64,000 bases of DNA from Actinotalea endophytica (GTDB taxonomy: Bacteria > Actinomycetota > Actinomycetes > Actinomycetales > Cellulomonadaceae): assembly GCF_025717005.1 (NCBI RefSeq), contig NZ_JAOVZU010000009.1, positions 1 through 64,000 of the forward strand, written 5' to 3'. Position numbers and translations under genes: made by a program. Below, in pieces: positions 31,537 through 39,958 of this stretch (the stretch's first letter is position 1; every line of letters begins with the position of its first letter). The notes beneath the pieces are model-generated. The model saw nothing but the letters and a program-made list of their open reading frames with translations, had not been told where the DNA came from and did no database searches.

Positions 31537-32397
31537 ATGCTGCAGCGCCGCCTGGGCGACCGGACCGTGTCGGCGATCGGCCTCGGCGGCATGCCGATGT
31601 CGATCGAGGGACGGCCGGACGAGGACCGATCGATCGCGACCATCCACGCGGCGCTCGACGCCGGGGTGACCCTGATCGACACCGCGGACGCGTACCACCT
31701 GCTCGCGGGCGAGGTCGGCCACAACGAGGAGCTGATCGCCCGCGCGCTGCGCAGCTACGGCGCGGACGCCTCCGAGGTGCTCGTCGCGACGAAGGGCGGC
31801 CACCTGCGCCCCGGAGACGGCACCTGGACCCAGAACGGCGACCCGGCCTACCTCAAGCAGGCCGCGAAGGAGTCGGCCACCCGGCTCGGCGTCGAGGCGA
31901 TCGGCCTCTACCAGTTCCACCGGCCCGACCCGCGGGTGCCGTACGCCGACTCGATCGGTGCGCTGGTGGAGCTGCTCGAGGAGGGCGTCATCGTGCGGGC
32001 GGGGATCTCCAACGCGAACGTCGAGCAGATCGACCTCGCCGACCGGCTGCTCGACGGGCGCCTGGTCTCGGTGCAGAACCAGTTCTCCCCGCGGTTCCGC
32101 TCGAGTCTCGGCGAGCTCGAGCACTGCGCGAGCAAGGGCATCGCCTTCCTGCCGTGGAGCCCGCTCGGCGGCATCGCGCGGTCGGGCGAGCTCGCCGCCA
32201 ACCACGAGGCGTTCGCCCGGGTGGCCGAGGCCCACGGCGTGAGCGTCTACCAGGTCACGTTGGCCTGGGAGCTCGCGCTCGCGCCCGTGGTGATCCCGAT
32301 CCCCGGGGCCAGCCGTCCCGAGTCGGTCCGCGACTCGCTCGGCGCGGCCGACCTCGCGCTGTCCGCCGACGAGATCGCCCTGCTGTCCCAGGCCTGA
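31537..32397 (+). CDS. Aldo/keto reductase
   Basis: 286 residues, cytoplasmic, NADPH-type TIM barrel. Catalytic residues can be placed: Asp and Tyr in DTADAYHL, Lys in VATKGG, His in YQFHRPDP. The GPIPGASRP-like region appears as VIPIPGASRPESV near the C-terminus, which binds the cofactor phosphate. GAGAGGG precedes the ATG. Divergent from LysR; a role in reducing a keto-sugar or the enone product of the neighbouring deglycosidase-like enzyme is a reasonable guess only. Confidence 0.88.
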   Translation: MLQRRLGDRTVSAIGLGGMPMSIEGRPDEDRSIATIHAALDAGVTLIDTADAYHLLAGEVGHNEELIARALRSYGADASEVLVATKGGHLRPGDGTWTQNGDPAYLKQAAKESATRLGVEAIGLYQFHRPDPRVPYADSIGALVELLEEGVIVRAGISNANVEQIDLADRLLDGRLVSVQNQFSPRFRSSLGELEHCASKGIAFLPWSPLGGIARSGELAANHEAFARVAEAHGVSVYQVTLAWELALAPVVIPIPGASRPESVRDSLGAADLALSADEIALLSQA

Positions 32398-32433
32398 ACC
32401 GACCGTCCGACCAACTCTCGAGGAGCACCACCC

Positions 32434-33366
32434 ATGCGTCGCGTGCCACTGTCCACCACCGGGGTGACCGTCCCCAACGTCGTCCTCGGTCTGATGCGCA
32501 TCCAGGAGATGTCGGACCGGGAGGTGCAGACCCTGGTCGGCACCGCCCTGGACCACGGGATCGACTTCTTCGACCACGCCGACGTGTACGGCTCGTCGCT
32601 GCACGGCTGCGAGCGGCGGTTCGCCGAGGCGATGCGCTGGACCCCCGCCCAGCGCGAGCAGGTCGTCCTGCAGTCGAAGGCGGGCATCGTTCCCGACGGC
32701 CCGTACTTCGACTTCTCGGCCGAGCACCTCAAGGAGGCGGTCGACGGCTCGCTCGCTGCGCTCGGCACCGACTACCTGGACATCCTGCTGCTGCACCGGC
32801 CCGACGCCCTGGTCGAGCCGGAGGAGGTCGCCGAGGCGTTCGACGAGCTGCACGCCGCCGGCAAGGTCCGGGCGTTCGGTGTCTCCAACCACACGCCCGG
32901 CCAGATCGACCTGCTGCGCAAGTACGTGCGCCAGCCGCTCGTGGCGAACCAGCTCCAGCTGTCGATCACGCACGCCCCGCTGGTCGCGCACGGCGTCGCG
33001 GCGAACATGGACGCGCTCGACCAGTCGGTCAGCCGGGACAACGGCACGCTCGACTACTGCCGCCTGCACGACCTCACGGTCCAGGCGTGGTCACCCCTCC
33101 AGGCGGGCTTCTTCACCGGGACGTTCCTCGGTTCCCCGGACCACCCGGAGCTCAACGAGGTCATCGACCGGTTGGCCGCTGCGTACGACGTGACGCCGCT
33201 CGCGATCGCGGTCGCCTGGATCACCCGCCATCCGGCCCGGATGCAGGTGGTCCTCGGCACGACGACCCCGCAGCGCGTCGCCGACGCCGCGGCCGGGTCC
33301 GACGTCGAGCTGACCAAGGCCGAGTGGTACGAGCTGTTCCGCGCCGCGGGGTACCGGGTGCCGTGA
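32434..33366 (+). CDS. Aldo/keto reductase (YdhF-like)
   Basis: 310 residues. Asp and Tyr in FFDHADVYG, Lys in LQSKAGI, His in LLLHRPDAL form the AKR tetrad. The LRIQEM-like start and the DYLDILLLHRPD stretch resemble the YdhF subgroup of oxidoreductases. GAGGAG lies 9 nt upstream of the ATG and 36 bp follow the first reductase gene, so the two are likely cotranscribed. Confidence 0.88.
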   Translation: MRRVPLSTTGVTVPNVVLGLMRIQEMSDREVQTLVGTALDHGIDFFDHADVYGSSLHGCERRFAEAMRWTPAQREQVVLQSKAGIVPDGPYFDFSAEHLKEAVDGSLAALGTDYLDILLLHRPDALVEPEEVAEAFDELHAAGKVRAFGVSNHTPGQIDLLRKYVRQPLVANQLQLSITHAPLVAHGVAANMDALDQSVSRDNGTLDYCRLHDLTVQAWSPLQAGFFTGTFLGSPDHPELNEVIDRLAAAYDVTPLAIAVAWITRHPARMQVVLGTTTPQRVADAAAGSDVELTKAEWYELFRAAGYRVP

Positions 33367-33397
33367 CAGTGGGGCCACGGCACCCGGGCCGGGATCG

Positions 33398-34033
33398 TCA
33401 GGGCATCGTCCCGCGGCCGTGGCCACCGCCGAACCCGCCCGTGCCCCGCATGCCGCCCATCCGCTGACCGCCCAGGCCGATCGGGTCGCCGGCCTGGTGG
33501 GCGGCGAGGATCGCGTCGGCCTCGGACTGGGTCAGGGTGCCCGCCGCGACCCGCTCCGCCAGGAGGTCCTCCAGCGCTGCGGTCCGCTCGGCCTGGCGGT
33601 CGTCGTCGAACGACTGCAGCGCCGCGAGGACGTCGGCCTCGTCGACGCCGAGCGCGTCGGCCAGGGAGGCGGCCTCTGCGGCCTGGCGCTCGGCCAGGGC
33701 GTCGTCGGTCAGGTCCCGGCCACGCACGGTCACCGGGTTCTCGGCGTGGAACGCGACCAGGGCCGCGGTCACGTCGTCGGCGGCGACGCCGAGCTTCTCG
33801 GCGAGGTAGTCGGCCACCGCGCTCGCGCCGTACCGGCCGGTCGTGCCGTCGGCCGACGCCCAGCCGCCCCGCATGCCTGCCCCGACGCCGGCGCCGAGGC
33901 TCGCTCCGCACCACGCCGTGGTGTCGTCGTCGGCGGTGGTGTCCGCCGCGGCGGCGCTCGCGGTGCCCAGCACGCCGGCGATGACGACCGCGCCGGCCGC
34001 CAGGCCCGCGCCGATCTTGGTTCGCGCCCTCAT
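33398..34033 (-). CDS. Exported small helical protein of unknown function
   Basis: 211 residues. A Sec signal peptide with a typical AxA cleavage region (SAAAAD, about residues 26-31) is followed by a Gly-rich stretch and then short helical units containing LGV-[AD]-DEADV/ADDV and LTQSEADAILA, a repeated pattern like that of calcium-responsive or YckD-like small proteins. The C-terminus is Gly/Met-rich (GGMRGTGGFGGG). GGAGGA precedes the ATG. No enzyme motif is seen. Confidence 0.65.
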   Translation of the reverse strand: MRARTKIGAGLAAGAVVIAGVLGTASAAAADTTADDDTTAWCGASLGAGVGAGMRGGWASADGTTGRYGASAVADYLAEKLGVAADDVTAALVAFHAENPVTVRGRDLTDDALAERQAAEAASLADALGVDEADVLAALQSFDDDRQAERTAALEDLLAERVAAGTLTQSEADAILAAHQAGDPIGLGGQRMGGMRGTGGFGGGHGRGTMP

Positions 34034-34166
34034 CGTGTTCCTCCGTGGTTCTCGTCCGACTGTGTGGTTCCAGCCTCACGACCTCGGATGAGGGCGGTGC
34101 CGCGTCGACCGTGAAGCTTTCATGAAGCCCGCGGCGTGCCGGGCGGCACGCCGCGGTCGGGTCGCC

Positions 34167-35882
34167 TCAGGCGCGGGTCGGGCTGCGCTGCTCGTCGGCC
34201 GCGACCACCAGGTTGCGGCCGCGGCGCTTGGCCTCGTAGAGCGAGGCGTCGGCCTGCGCATGCAGCAGGTCGGCGTCCGCGCTCGGCCCGACGGCCACGC
34301 CGACCGACACGGTGATCCGGCCACCGGGCCCGCCGGACGTCCCGGCCAGGTCGCTGGCGGCGACCGTCGCGCGGATCCGCTCCGCGGCGTCGTGGGCCCG
34401 TGTCCGGTCCGCTCCGGGCAGCAGAACCGCGAACTCCTCGCCGCCGTAGCGGTAGACGACGTCCTCGCGGCGTACGCAGTCGGTGAGCAGGATCGCCAGC
34501 CGGCGCAGCAGCGCGTCGCCCGCCACGTGGCCGTGCGTGTCGTTGTACGCCTTGAAGTGGTCCACGTCGAGCATCAGGAAGCCGACCGAGCTGTGCGTCC
34601 CGTCCTGGCTCGCCGCGGCGACGTCGCGATCCAGCCGGCGGCGGTTCGCGAGCTCGGTCAGACCGTCGGTCAGGGACAGCTCGGCGAGCTCGTGGTGGTG
34701 CTCGACCGTCGAACGCGTCGCGGCGACGATGGGTGCGAGCCGCTCGAGCCGGGTGCGCGCAGGGGCGTCGAACGACCTGCCGGCGTCGCGACGCGCGACC
34801 AGCACGCCGGAGACCTGCCCGCCGCCGGTCACCGCGACGGCCAGCAGGGCCGACGGAGGCTCACCCTCGCGCCACGGGGCTGTGGTGGTGCGGCTCTGGG
34901 CGGTGTCGGTCACCTGCTCGAGCAGGGCGGTGGCCCGGGCCGTCAGCGGCACCTCGGACGGCGCCGTGTCGGTGACGTGATCCTGGCCCGGGCCGCCGAG
35001 CCACGCGGCGCGGTCGGCGCCGGTGAGCCGGCACACCTCGGCGAGGACGACCGCGCAGAGCTGGTCCCGGTCGGTGACCCCGGCCAGGCGACGGCCCGCG
35101 TCGAGCGCCGACTCGGCGTCGGCCGTGGCGGAGCGCCGGCGCCGGAGCAGGACGACGGCGCCCCCGGCCAGCGCGAGGGCCAGCCCGGCGGCCCCGCCGA
35201 TCAGCGCCGTCGCCAGCGGGCCGGGCGACGCGTCCGGTGCGCCGGCCAGCGGCACCCTCCCCGGGAGGTCGGTGGCCGTGGCGTTCGGCCGCACGTCGGG
35301 GCTCGGTGCCGGGCCGGTGTCGACCGCCTCGGGCGAGAGGATGCCCGGGTCCGGAGCGAGCGGGTCGGCGGCGGCGAGCGTCTCGAGGTCGTCGAGCGCG
35401 CCGACCCAGTCCGGCGCGGCCAGGGCGATCGTCTCGCCGGCCGCGACGGCGTCGAGCGTCGCCTGGGGCAGGGGGGACAGGGCCCGCGCGGTCTGGTCGC
35501 CGAGCGCGACGCCGTCCGCACGCAGTCGCCGCAGCGCCTCCGCGCCCTGCTTGTCCGCGGCCTGGAGCCACGCGTGCAGCCCGGCGGTGTCGAGCCCGTC
35601 GAGGTAGGAGGCGTACTCGTCGTGGATTCTCGCGAGCCGGGGTGGGACCACGGCGAAGGCGTCGACCTCGACGAGCACGAGCACCTCGCTCTGCAGCGCG
35701 ACGATCGCGTCCTCGAGGTCCGTGACGACCTGGTCCTGGTCGGTGCCGGCTGCGGGAGCGGCGACGGCGGTCCCGGCCGCGGTCCAGAGCGTGGCGAGCA
35801 CGACGAACCCCGCGGCGGCGGTACGCAGGGCTCGGAGCGCGACTGTCACGTGCCGTCCATCGGCACTCCGAACGGGTGACAT
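34167..35882 (-). CDS. Membrane-anchored GAF-GGDEF diguanylate cyclase
   Basis: 571 residues. After an N-terminal hydrophobic segment (about 15-42) there is an extracytoplasmic region of ~170 residues, a second membrane segment (GAAGLALALAGGAVVLLRR, about 222-240), a GAF domain (about 250-390) and a GGDEF domain at the C-terminus. The active-site signature is intact as YGGEEFAVLLPGA, with MLDVDHFKAYNDTHGH before it. No EAL domain is present, so it should synthesise cyclic di-GMP in response to an external or redox/ligand signal. It stands alone. Confidence 0.92.
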   Translation of the reverse strand: MSPVRSADGRHVTVALRALRTAAAGFVVLATLWTAAGTAVAAPAAGTDQDQVVTDLEDAIVALQSEVLVLVEVDAFAVVPPRLARIHDEYASYLDGLDTAGLHAWLQAADKQGAEALRRLRADGVALGDQTARALSPLPQATLDAVAAGETIALAAPDWVGALDDLETLAAADPLAPDPGILSPEAVDTGPAPSPDVRPNATATDLPGRVPLAGAPDASPGPLATALIGGAAGLALALAGGAVVLLRRRRSATADAESALDAGRRLAGVTDRDQLCAVVLAEVCRLTGADRAAWLGGPGQDHVTDTAPSEVPLTARATALLEQVTDTAQSRTTTAPWREGEPPSALLAVAVTGGGQVSGVLVARRDAGRSFDAPARTRLERLAPIVAATRSTVEHHHELAELSLTDGLTELANRRRLDRDVAAASQDGTHSSVGFLMLDVDHFKAYNDTHGHVAGDALLRRLAILLTDCVRREDVVYRYGGEEFAVLLPGADRTRAHDAAERIRATVAASDLAGTSGGPGGRITVSVGVAVGPSADADLLHAQADASLYEAKRRGRNLVVAADEQRSPTRA

Positions 35883-35947
35883 GAGGGTTACCTCATCTGC
35901 GTCCGAGGAGTGACATAGGTCCCGCGGCGCAGCGGGCCGATCGGGGC

Positions 35948-35984
35948 TAACGTTTCGATCGTGGCTGAATCAATCAGGCTTGAA
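35948..35984 (+). promoter_or_regulatory. Leaderless ArsR promoter with operator in the first codons
   Basis: TAACGT (35948-35953) is followed by 7 nt and the GTG at 35961, with no Shine-Dalgarno sequence. ATCAA-N6-TTGAA (35969-35984) lies directly downstream, matching the imperfect ATCAA-N6-TTGAT type of ArsR/SmtB operators. Regulator binding would sit across the first ~25 nt of the transcript and of the coding region. Confidence 0.5.
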
Positions 35985-36296
35985 TCGAGCCCGGAGCGGC
36001 GGTCGGCGACCCAGGAGGCGGCGCTCGAGCTCCTCACCGCGGTGGCCGACCCGGTCCGGTGGGCCGTCCTCGAACGGCTCGGCGACGGGACGCGGTGCGT
36101 GTGCGACCTGCGCGCCCAGGTCCCGGTGGCGGCCAACCTCCTGAGCTACCACCTGAAGGTGCTGCGGGACGCGGGCCTGGTGACCACGGCCCGTCGTGGG
36201 CGCTGGGTGGACTACACGCTCGCCCCGGACGCCCAGGAGCGGCTCACCGCGGCCCTGCCCACCGTCGGGGCGATCCGCGTCGAGGTGGCCTCGTGA
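35961..36296 (+). CDS. ArsR-family metalloregulator
   Basis: 111 residues. Winged HTH with ELLTAVADPVRWAVLERLGDG, then RCVCDL at the start of the recognition region, the Cys-x-Cys pattern used by As(III)-sensing ArsR proteins, and NLLSYHLKVLRDAGLV as recognition helix. Its gene overlaps the permease start, so it most likely represses this operon and is released by arsenite or another thiol-reactive metalloid. Confidence 0.88.
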   Translation: MAESIRLESSPERRSATQEAALELLTAVADPVRWAVLERLGDGTRCVCDLRAQVPVAANLLSYHLKVLRDAGLVTTARRGRWVDYTLAPDAQERLTAALPTVGAIRVEVAS

Positions 36297-37345
36297 GCGT
36301 GACCGAACGGGTCGCGGCGCACCCCGGCCTGCGGCGGTGGTCCTGGGTGGTCGGTGCGGCCGTGGTCTGGGTCGCCGCCTACTGGGCCAACCCGTACCTG
36401 TGGGACTGGCTGCTCTTCGACGTCCTCGCCCTCGACCCCGACTCCCGGCTCGGCTCGGGCGTCCACTTCTTCTTCTACGACACCGTCAAGATCGGCCTGC
36501 TGCTCACCGGGATCATCTTCGCGGTCACGGTCCTGCGCTCGTTCATGTCGGTCGAGCGCACCCGCACAATCCTCGGTGGCAAGCGCGAGGGCGTCGGCAA
36601 CGTCGTCGCCGCCGGGCTCGGCGTCGTGACACCGTTCTGCTCGTGCTCGGCCGTCCCGGCATTCATCGGCTTCGTCGCCGCCGGGGTGCCGATCGGCGTG
36701 ACCATGAGCTTCCTGATCGCCTCGCCGATGGTCAACGAGGTCGCGATCGCCCTGCTGCTCGGTCTGTTCGGGCTCGGCCCGACCCTGCTGTACATCGGTG
36801 CGGGCCTGACCGTCGCGATCGTCGGGGGCATGGTCCTCGGCCGGCTGCACGCCGAGCGCTGGGTCGAGCCGTTCGTGTTCGAGACCCGGCTGCGCGGCAA
36901 GGTGATCGACCCCGCGATCGGCCTGACCTGGGACGACCGGCTCCAGATGGGGCGCGAGGAGGTCGTCACGATCCTGCGCAAGATCTGGCCGTACCTGCTG
37001 GTCGGCATCGGCCTCGGCGCGGTCATCCACGGGTGGGCGCCCGAGGACCTGTTCGCGCGGTACGCCGGCGCGGGCAACCCGCTGGCGGTCCCGGTCGCGG
37101 TGCTCATCGGGGTGCCGCTGTACTCCAACGCCGCCGGCGTCCTGCCGCTGGTCGAGGCCCTGCACGACAAGGGCCTGCCGATGGGCACCCTGCTCGCCTT
37201 CATGATGGCCGTCGTCGCGCTGTCGCTGCCCGAGATGATCCTGCTGCGCCGGGTCCTGAAGCCCCGCCTGATCGCCACCTTCATCGGAGTCGTCGCCGCC
37301 GGCATCCTCGCCGTCGGCTACCTGTTCAACGCCGTCCTGGCCTGA
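36293..37345 (+). CDS. Permease of the ArsP/DUF318 family
   Basis: 350 residues with about eight to ten membrane segments. The family signature TPFCSCSAVP is present near residue 115, followed by SPMVNEVAIALLLGLFG, and a matching VPLYSNAAGVLPLVEAL in the second half. ArsP-type permeases export trivalent organoarsenicals, and related DUF318 proteins travel with ArsR regulators. GTG 36293 overlaps the ArsR stop (GTGA), so translation is coupled. Confidence 0.85.
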   Translation: MSVTERVAAHPGLRRWSWVVGAAVVWVAAYWANPYLWDWLLFDVLALDPDSRLGSGVHFFFYDTVKIGLLLTGIIFAVTVLRSFMSVERTRTILGGKREGVGNVVAAGLGVVTPFCSCSAVPAFIGFVAAGVPIGVTMSFLIASPMVNEVAIALLLGLFGLGPTLLYIGAGLTVAIVGGMVLGRLHAERWVEPFVFETRLRGKVIDPAIGLTWDDRLQMGREEVVTILRKIWPYLLVGIGLGAVIHGWAPEDLFARYAGAGNPLAVPVAVLIGVPLYSNAAGVLPLVEALHDKGLPMGTLLAFMMAVVALSLPEMILLRRVLKPRLIATFIGVVAAGILAVGYLFNAVLA

Positions 37346-37378
37346 CCTACCCGCACCACCCACCAAGGAGAGACACCC

Positions 37379-37621
37379 GTGAACATCAAGATCCTCGGCT
37401 CCGGCTGCGCCAACTGCGTCAACCTCGAGCGCGCCGCCCGAGAGGCTGCCGCCGAGCTGGGCCTGGACGCCGAGTTCGAGAAGGTCACCGACTACGGCGA
37501 CATCGCGGCCTACGGCGTGATGCGCACCCCGGGCCTCGTGGTCGACGAGCAGGTGGTGCTGTCCGGCCGGGTGCCGACCGCTGCGCAGGTCAAGGAGCTC
37601 CTCGCGCCGCTCGCCGGCTGA
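37379..37621 (+). CDS. Small thioredoxin-like protein (redox-active disulfide type)
   Basis: 80 residues. Thioredoxin fold minimal form: MNIKILGSGCANCVNLE with a CxxC (CANC), a cis-Pro segment MRTPGLVVDE, and no extra domains. Such proteins (MTH895-like) often follow DUF318 permease genes. AAGGAGAG lies about 8 nt before the GTG. It may reduce a metalloid or keep the permease cysteines reduced. Confidence 0.88.
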   Translation: MNIKILGSGCANCVNLERAAREAAAELGLDAEFEKVTDYGDIAAYGVMRTPGLVVDEQVVLSGRVPTAAQVKELLAPLAG

Positions 37622-37643
37622 ACCGATCAGAGTCGAGGACGCC

Positions 37644-38771
37644 GTGTCCGAGCACGTCGACATCGAACGACCGTCCGGCTCCGTCGAGCCGTCACCAGCA
37701 CTCGCGGCCTCGCGGCTGCGGGACCTGCACCCCGGCTGGCTCGCCGCGGCGATGGGCACGGCGATCCTCGCCGTGGCCACCGACGCCAACCCGGGTGGTG
37801 TCGCAGGCCTCGCCCCGGCCGCGCACGCCGTCGGCGCCGTGCTCGCGGTGGCCGCGTACGCCATCGGAGCGATGCTGCTGATCGCGTACGCCGCCCGTTG
37901 GGTCCGGCACACCCCGGCAGCCCTGGCGGACCTGCGGCACCCGGTGCTCGGCGGACTGCACGCGACGCTGCCCGGCGCGATCCTCGTGCTGGCCGTGATG
38001 ACCGCGGCCCTGGGCGAGCGGCTGATGCCTGCCGGTACGGTCACGGCGGTCGTCGCGGTGCTCGCGGTGGTGGGCACGACCCTGGCGTTGGTCTTCGGTG
38101 TCGCGTTCGGCTACTCGCTGTTCACCGGTGACGCCCCCGCGGGAGCGGTCAACGGCGGGTGGTTCATCCCGCCCGTCGTGACGGTCATCGTGCCGATGGC
38201 GCTGACCCCGCTGATGACTCACGTGAGCCCCGGGGCGGCGCCGCTGCTGCTGTTCATCGGGTACGCGTGCCTCGGCCTGGGCTTCATGCTCTTCCTGCTG
38301 GTGCTCGGGATGCTGCACGACCGGCTGGTCCTGCACCCGCTGCCACCGGCCCAGCTGGCACCCTCGCTGTGGATCGCACTCGGCCCGATCGGGGTCAGTG
38401 CTCTGGTGCCGATGAACCTGGCCCGAGCGGGACAGATGGTCTTCGGCGACAACGCCGGGGCCGTGATCACGGTGAGCCAGATCTTCGCCACGGCGATCTG
38501 GGGCTTCGGCCTGTGGTGGTTGGCGATCGTCGTCGCGCTGCTCGTGCGCTACCTGCGCACCGGCCCGGTGCCGTTCCACATCGGCTGGTGGGGCTTCGTG
38601 TTCCCGCTGGGCGCGTTCACCGTGGCCACCATCACCCTGGCTCGCGTCTGGCAGCTGCCCGCGGTCGACGGGTTCGGCGCGCTGCTGTACCTCGGTCTGG
38701 TCGCCGCGTGGGTCGTCGCGGCCACGAGGACGGTCGCCTCGATCCGGTCGGGGCAGGTCTGGCGGCGCTGA
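37644..38771 (+). CDS. TehA/SLAC1-type (TDT family) transporter
   Basis: 375 residues with about ten membrane segments. LHPGWLAAAMGTAILAVAT and GGWFIPPVVTVIVPMAL are typical of tellurite-resistance/dicarboxylate (TDT) carriers with the SLAC1 anion-channel fold. It starts 22 bp after the thioredoxin-like gene and may be part of the ArsR-controlled operon. Substrate is unknown: tellurite, organic acids or inorganic anions are possible. Confidence 0.82.
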   Translation: MSEHVDIERPSGSVEPSPALAASRLRDLHPGWLAAAMGTAILAVATDANPGGVAGLAPAAHAVGAVLAVAAYAIGAMLLIAYAARWVRHTPAALADLRHPVLGGLHATLPGAILVLAVMTAALGERLMPAGTVTAVVAVLAVVGTTLALVFGVAFGYSLFTGDAPAGAVNGGWFIPPVVTVIVPMALTPLMTHVSPGAAPLLLFIGYACLGLGFMLFLLVLGMLHDRLVLHPLPPAQLAPSLWIALGPIGVSALVPMNLARAGQMVFGDNAGAVITVSQIFATAIWGFGLWWLAIVVALLVRYLRTGPVPFHIGWWGFVFPLGAFTVATITLARVWQLPAVDGFGALLYLGLVAAWVVAATRTVASIRSGQVWRR

Positions 38772-38863
38772 CGGCGTCGGCCTCACGTCGCGGACACCTC
38801 GGCGGGCAGGGCTCTGCACGCCCTAGGCTCGACGAGCCCCCACCGACGGATCCCGGAGGAGCC

Positions 38864-39958
38864 GTGCCCGAGACCTCTCCCGATCTTGAGGTGATGCTGG
38901 GCGACCTGCGGGCGCTCGTCGAGACCGAGGCGTCGTCGGACGACGACGCGGCCCTCGCGCGATCGGCCGAGGTCGTGGCCGAGCTGGGGGAACGGCGGCT
39001 GGGGGTGGCTCCCGAGCGGGTCCACGGCCCCGGCCACCACCTGCTCTGGCGGTTCGGCGGCGAGCCGCGGGTCCTCGTGCTCGCCCATCACGACACGGTG
39101 TGGCCCACCGGGTCCTGGGAGCGGCTCTGGGCGCTCGAGGACGGGCGGGCCAGCGGGCCCGGCGTGTTCGACATGAAGGCCGGGCTGGTCATGGCGCTGC
39201 ACGCGGTCGGCGGCCTGGCCGACCGGTCCGGGGTCGAGCTGCTGGTGACGTCCGACGAGGAGGTCGGCAGCCCGACCGGACGCGCGATCGTCCAGGAGCG
39301 GGCGGCGGCGTGCGGGTCGGTCCTCGTGCTCGAGCCGAGCGCCGACGGCGGCGCCGTCAAGGTCGCACGGGCGGGTGTCGCGAGGTTCCACGTCGACGTC
39401 GAGGGGCGGGCCGCCCACGCGGGCCTGGAGCCGGAGAAGGGCGTGAACGCGGGCGTCGAGCTCGCGCACCAGCTCCTCGCCGTGGCCGGGCTCGACATCC
39501 CGGACGCGCAGATCACGCCGACCGTCGTGCAGGCCGGGACCGCGGGGAACACCGTGCCCGCCTCGGCCTCCCTCACCGTCGACGTGCGGGTGCGCACGCT
39601 CGTGGCGGATGCGGCGGTCGAGGCGGCGTTCGCCGGTCTCCGGGCCGTGCTGCCGGAGGCCGGCGTCAGCGTGCGGCGCTCGGTGAACAGCCCGCCGCTG
39701 GAGGCCGCGGCCACCGCGGAGCTGCTCGCCCTCGCGCGCGAGGTCGCCGCGGAGCTCGGGCTCGCCGAGCTCTCGACCGCGACGGTCGCCGGCGCCTCGG
39801 ACGGGAACCTCGCGGCCGCGGTCGGCGCGCGCGTGCTCGACGGGCTCGGCGGCGTCGGGGGCGGCGCGCATGCGGCCGGGGAGTGGATCGACACCACCCA
39901 GCTCGTGCCACGCACCCTGCTGGTCCGCGGGCTGCTCGAACGGCTGGTGGCCGGATGA
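38864..39958 (+). CDS. M20-family amidohydrolase/peptidase (glutamate carboxypeptidase-like)
   Basis: 364 residues. Dinuclear zinc-site features in order: His-x-Asp as LAHHDTVWP, GPGVFDMKAG with the bridging Asp, TSDEEVGSP with the catalytic Glu-Glu, and a C-terminal GGVGGGAHAAGE His. The dimerisation domain lies about residues 175-290. GGAGGA is 4 nt before the GTG, and TAGGCT (38824-38829) is a possible -10. With the next two genes it matches a pathway in which an M20 enzyme removes the succinyl group from N-succinyl-L-amino acids. Confidence 0.85.
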   Translation: MPETSPDLEVMLGDLRALVETEASSDDDAALARSAEVVAELGERRLGVAPERVHGPGHHLLWRFGGEPRVLVLAHHDTVWPTGSWERLWALEDGRASGPGVFDMKAGLVMALHAVGGLADRSGVELLVTSDEEVGSPTGRAIVQERAAACGSVLVLEPSADGGAVKVARAGVARFHVDVEGRAAHAGLEPEKGVNAGVELAHQLLAVAGLDIPDAQITPTVVQAGTAGNTVPASASLTVDVRVRTLVADAAVEAAFAGLRAVLPEAGVSVRRSVNSPPLEAAATAELLALAREVAAELGLAELSTATVAGASDGNLAAAVGARVLDGLGGVGGGAHAAGEWIDTTQLVPRTLLVRGLLERLVAG

